A DNA stretch of 64,000 bases from Rhizobium sp. 9140. Lineage in GTDB: Bacteria; Pseudomonadota; Alphaproteobacteria; Rhizobiales; Rhizobiaceae. The translations under genes and the position numbers were made by a program. The stretch's first letter is position 1, and the number at the start of each line of letters is the position of its first letter. The notes under the pieces were generated by a model. The model did no database searches and was not told the origin of the DNA. It saw only the letters and a list, made by a program, of their open reading frames with translations. Of the stretch, positions 61,021-64,000 are shown piece after piece. Where the stretch lies: positions 116,050 to 180,049 of the forward strand of contig NZ_FJUR01000006.1 in the NCBI RefSeq assembly GCF_900067135.1, given 5' to 3'.

Positions 61021-61574
61021 TCAGGTGCGGATCTCGTCGTCGATCTCTTCGTCGATTGTCTTGATCCCGGAGAGCGCGGCGACCTGCCTGTGCTGGCTCG
61101 TGAGGAACAGGTAGAATATCCGGGCCAGCAGATAGGCCTGGACGAGCAGGAAGAAGCCGAGGCCGGCCGTCCAGATTGATTGCGGTATCCAGAGCGTGAC
61201 GCCGAGCGGCGTGTTGGACCGGGAACCAAGTTCGAAGGAAGTCGACGTGGTCATTAAGGCCTGCTGGAACAGCAGAGTGGTAACGGCGATGAGACCTGCC
61301 AGAGCCAGGATGTCCAGCGCGGCCCGCTTGCTGGACGACAGCTTCGCATAGACTAAGTCGATGCGGATATGCGCGCGGTGTAGCAGCGTGAAGGCGAGCG
61401 ACCAAGCCACGCCGATCGCGAAGATGTAGGATGAAATCTCGTCAACGCCGCCGAAGGAATGCTGGAACAGGCTGCGCATCAGCACTTCTAACCCGACAAG
61501 CAGGGCGGACAGCAGAAGCAGCCACCTGAGATCCAGACAGACCAGCGGGAAACCGACCGGAGCAGCGTGAGCAT
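61021..61574 (-). pseudogene. dctQ: TRAP transporter small permease DctQ, frameshifted near N-terminus
   Basis: The probable native start is ATG 61574 (MLTLLRSVSRWSVWISGG), but the frame must change at about 61520 to reach the conserved body LLLLSALLVGLEVLMRSLFQ, HSFGGVDEISSYIFAIGVAW, AHIRIDLVYAKLSSSKRAAL, SNTPLGVTLWIPQSIWTAGL. Four hydrophobic helices. The open frame instead extends up to 61638 with no plausible start. Gene lies 28 bp before dctM. Confidence 0.75.
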
Positions 61575-61641
61575 GGAATGATCCGTGATTGAGGGAAGGG
61601 GCGAAGGCGGCGCGGCGCCTTTGCTGATTGCTTCGCAAGCC

Positions 61642-62696
61642 TTACTGGCCAGCCTTAATGCCAATCACCGTGCCGACCGACGCGTTCCAGTCGGTCAGGC
61701 AGTCGGCGCCGCAGCGCTCGCCAAAGCGCGGCAGTACGACCTCGCTGACGAGGCGCGAACGCTCCGCCGCGTCGCCCTCGGCAGCGGCACTAGGGTCATC
61801 GCGCCCTTCTTGCCGAAGGTGCAATCGCCGCCGGTGGCGCAGGTGAGGCCCTCGGTCGTCCGCTTGTCCGCGGCCGCCCAGATATCGTCCTCCAGCTTGA
61901 CGAACTCGGCCGTCAGCAGCCGTCTGGATCGACGGGTCGAGCTTGTTCCAGGCATTGGTGTTTACCGCGTACATGAACGGGCTCCAGCCGACGGTCAGCG
62001 GATAGAGGTGAGTCGTCACCCTCATGCCAACCGGCGCTGTTCCCGGAGAACGTGCCAGTGACGGCGCAGTCGATCACGCAAGCTGCAGCGACGTCACCAC
62101 TTCGCCGAACGGCATGGTAACGGTGACGCACCCGCCGCTTCGACGAAGTCGGCGACGGTGCGGTTGCCGGTCCGGACCTTCTTGCCCTTCAGGTCAGCGA
62201 GGCCGGCGACAGGCGTGCGGCACCAGAACACCTGGGCCTCGGCCGGATAGATCATCAGCAGCTTGATGCCGTATTTCTCTTCATAGAGCTTCGACAGGGT
62301 TGGCTTGTAGGCGTTGGTAATCTTGCGCGCGCCCTCGATGTCCAGCGCGATGCCGGCCAGGTCCGGGCCCTCGTTCTGCGGGTCGTCGCCGGCGACGTAG
62401 CCGAGTGCGGACGTGCCGAAATCGATCACGCCCATGCGCATCAGGCGGAACACTTCCGGCCCCTTCAGGCCCTTTTCGTTGAGGCTGGTGATCGATGCGG
62501 TGACGTTGCCGCCGGTCAGCGTCGGCAGGCGCTCGGTCCAGAACGGTACTTCGATTTCCTGATAGATGCCGGCAGTCGCCCATCCACCTTGAACCGTCAG
62601 ATTGGTCTTGGGATAGTCCTGCGCAGCGGCCGGTCCAACTACCATCAGCACTGCGGCAGCCGCCGCGGCGGCAAAGTGTTTCTGCATGTCCAACAT
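61642..62696 (-). pseudogene. dctP: TRAP transporter substrate-binding protein DctP, multiple frameshifts
   Basis: Start ATG 62696 (AAGGGGAAC upstream) with signal peptide FAAAAAAAVLMVVGPAAAQD. Intact for about 200 residues (EIEVPFWTERLPTLTGGNVT, RMGVIDFGTSALGYVAGDDP, AQVFWCRTPVAGLADLKGKK), then several single-base shifts between about 62125 and 61740; the scattered frames still spell MPFGEVVTSLQL, FSGNSAGWH, LTVGWSPFMYAVNTNAWNKL, LEDDIWAAADKRTTEG and the final SVGTVIGIKAGQ. At least four indels are needed, more than expected by one accident. Confidence 0.85.
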
Positions 62697-62973
62697 CAAG
62701 TTCCCCTTATGGTTTGGATGGAATTGCTCGGGAGTTTCCACGCCCTCTCGGTGGAGGACGGAATCATCGGTCGGCAACGCGGATAGGGCGAGGACACGGC
62801 TCGGTCTGCGGATGAACCCGCAGTGACCGGCTGGCTTCCACCCATCTCTCGGCGCACCATATGATGCGTGTAGGCTATTCCCCTGCTTGAAAAACGTTCT
62901 TGAAAAGATGTTTCCATACGGACATAAAATTGTAAAGTATTTTTTATAACGATAGGCTGGGAGGAAAACGACC
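62697..62973. promoter_or_regulatory. Divergent promoter region, rpiR / TRAP operon
   Basis: 277-bp gap between divergent genes. AT-rich block at 62885-62955 (CTTGAAAAACGTTCTTGAAA ... TATTTTTTATAACG) is the likely promoter/operator area; RpiR regulators often bind such A/T-rich imperfect repeats. Confidence 0.45.
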
Positions 62974-63818
62974 ATGAGTTCTAACCAGCGAAAGCCGCTT
63001 TCCCTTCTCATTCACGAGCGGGCTGGCAGCTTATCGCCAGCAGATCGGCAACTAGCCGACGTGATTCTGTCGTTTCCGGGCGAAATCGCCAGCTACACTG
63101 CGGTGGAACTAGCCAAGATGGCCGGCATTTCTAACGCTGCGGTCAGCCGCTTTGTCCAGAAGCTTGGTTTCCGCAGTTATGAGGACATGAAGCGGCACGC
63201 ACGCGACCTGCGTAGCGAAGGTGCTCCGAACTACCTGTTGGAGAAGGGACCGACCGACACGGTCGGCCAGATCGCCCGCCATGTGCATTTCGGACAGCAG
63301 AACATCGCCGAGACCTTTAGCGGTCTCGACCCGACGGCTTTGGCTGCGGCGACGCAGGGCATTGCAAGCGCCGAGAAGATCGTCTTCGTCGGCGTGCGCA
63401 ACGGCCATTTCCTCGCGAAATATCTGCGGTGGCAGATCAGCTTAGTGTGCCTCAACACCGTGCTGTTGCCGAGCGACGGGGAGACGATCGCCGAGTCTCT
63501 GTCCAGCCTGACTGAACGTGATGTCGTGGTCGTCTTCGCCATCCGCCGGCTGGTGCCGCTGATCCGTGCAACGCTGGCCCTGCTGCCGCAACTGAGAGCC
63601 CGTTCGTTATTGATCGTCGACCAGCACTACCGCGAGCCCCTGCAGCCGACATGGCTGCTGCGTTGCGTGACGCACAGCCCCTCGCCCTCGACAACCATGC
63701 GGCCGTACTGCTGCTGTGCCACATCATGGCCGACGAAGTGTTGCGGCTACGCGGCGATGCTGGCCGGCATCGCCTGACCGAGATCGAGGACATGCACCAC
63801 GTGCTGGGCGAGATTTAA
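62974..63818 (+). pseudogene. RpiR-family regulator, frameshifted near C-terminus
   Basis: N-terminal HTH_6 domain (LSPADRQLADVILSFPGEIA, YTAVELAKMAGISNAAVSRF, VQKLGFRSYEDMKRHAR) and SIS sugar-isomerase-like domain (ASAEKIVFVGVRNGHFLAKY, ITLLPSDGETIAESLSSLTE-like segment) are intact to about 63650. The open frame then changes to unrelated Cys/Ser-rich residues and stops at 63777, whereas another frame keeps LDNHAAVLLLCHIMADEVLR and ends TEIEDMHHVLGEI with TAA at 63816-63818. It controls the divergent TRAP operon, presumably by binding a sugar-phosphate or related metabolite. Confidence 0.8.
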
Positions 63819-64000
63819 TCCCAGCTCACCCGTTCCGGTCAGATCCACAGTTGAGTGGAGGCGAACGAAGCGCAAATAGGCTCTTGTGACGCTGATCAGC
63901 CCCGGGCGGAGTGACAACCCATTGGTATCATTCGCAAGTCGCACTTCATCCTTGAACCCACCCCGCTACAAACAATGTCAAAAGCCGATTAGTGGCGCGA
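63819..64000. other. Window end, no gene assigned
   Basis: No clear start or homologous frame in the last 180 bp; a minus-strand frame entering from the right (MRLANDTNGLSLRPGLISVT) may be part of a neighbouring gene or chance. Confidence 0.3.

Noticed and set aside
1..64000. tRNA, rRNA, repABC or conjugation genes
   Set aside because: Looked for characteristic sequences and protein motifs; none found by eye, so no claim about replicon type is made.

Overview
The window looks like an accessory region (plasmid, chromid or island) of an alphaproteobacterium of the Rhizobiales. The case rests on a SyrB-type protein, a WGR-domain protein, high-GC codon use, and a long run of conserved hypothetical genes in the style of rhizobial plasmids. 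I found no repABC genes, relaxase, rRNA or tRNA, so the replicon type is unresolved.

Layout. 1-2182: tail of a 3-hydroxyacyl-CoA dehydrogenase, a complete oleate hydratase, and the first codons of a copper-type P-ATPase cut by a transposon end. 2183-10296: two near-identical ISL3-family elements in opposite orientation, each inside short transposon ends, around a PilZ protein, an EAL-CBS-GGDEF protein and a beheaded syrB-like gene. 10297-18562: wreck of a Tn3-family transposon whose tnpR was split by IS6-family copies and whose middle was inverted; it carries an alcohol dehydrogenase, a tandem ABM-domain protein, a second resolvase and a truncated histidine phosphatase. 18563-26609: AraC regulator, cupin, acetyltransferase, HxlR regulator and divergent quinone reductase, then IS21, IS1182 and IS6 elements. 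26610-34670: soluble PAS-PAS chemoreceptor, another IS6 element, Nramp remnant, NAD synthetase, L,D-transpeptidase-like lipoprotein, and a metal module (MerR regulator, HMA-CDF transporter, LspA) with a textbook 19-bp-spacer promoter. 34969-38605: DUF429 protein coupled to the two ends of a gutted DUF4011/DUF3320 helicase, then IS256.

38606-53652 is the least explained part. It has a WGR protein and a diguanylate cyclase, and then minus-strand genes running from a DNA methyltransferase (52422) down to an AAA+ ATPase translationally coupled to an M41 peptidase that carries the ATPase lid, i.e. a split FtsH-like protein. Around it are three arrays of the heptamer GGAATCG repeated at exactly 21-bp spacing, a 16-bp perfect hairpin, a shared 17-bp palindrome core at two sites, and a duplicated 59-bp motif. 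These suggest an uncharacterised regulated or maintenance module.

54035-64000: a second IS21 element inserted in an ISL3 fragment, then a RpiR-regulated TRAP transporter / CapA-like / ArgE-like cluster in which rpiR, dctP, dctQ and dctM all carry frameshifts. It is a decaying catabolic locus, unless these are sequencing indels.
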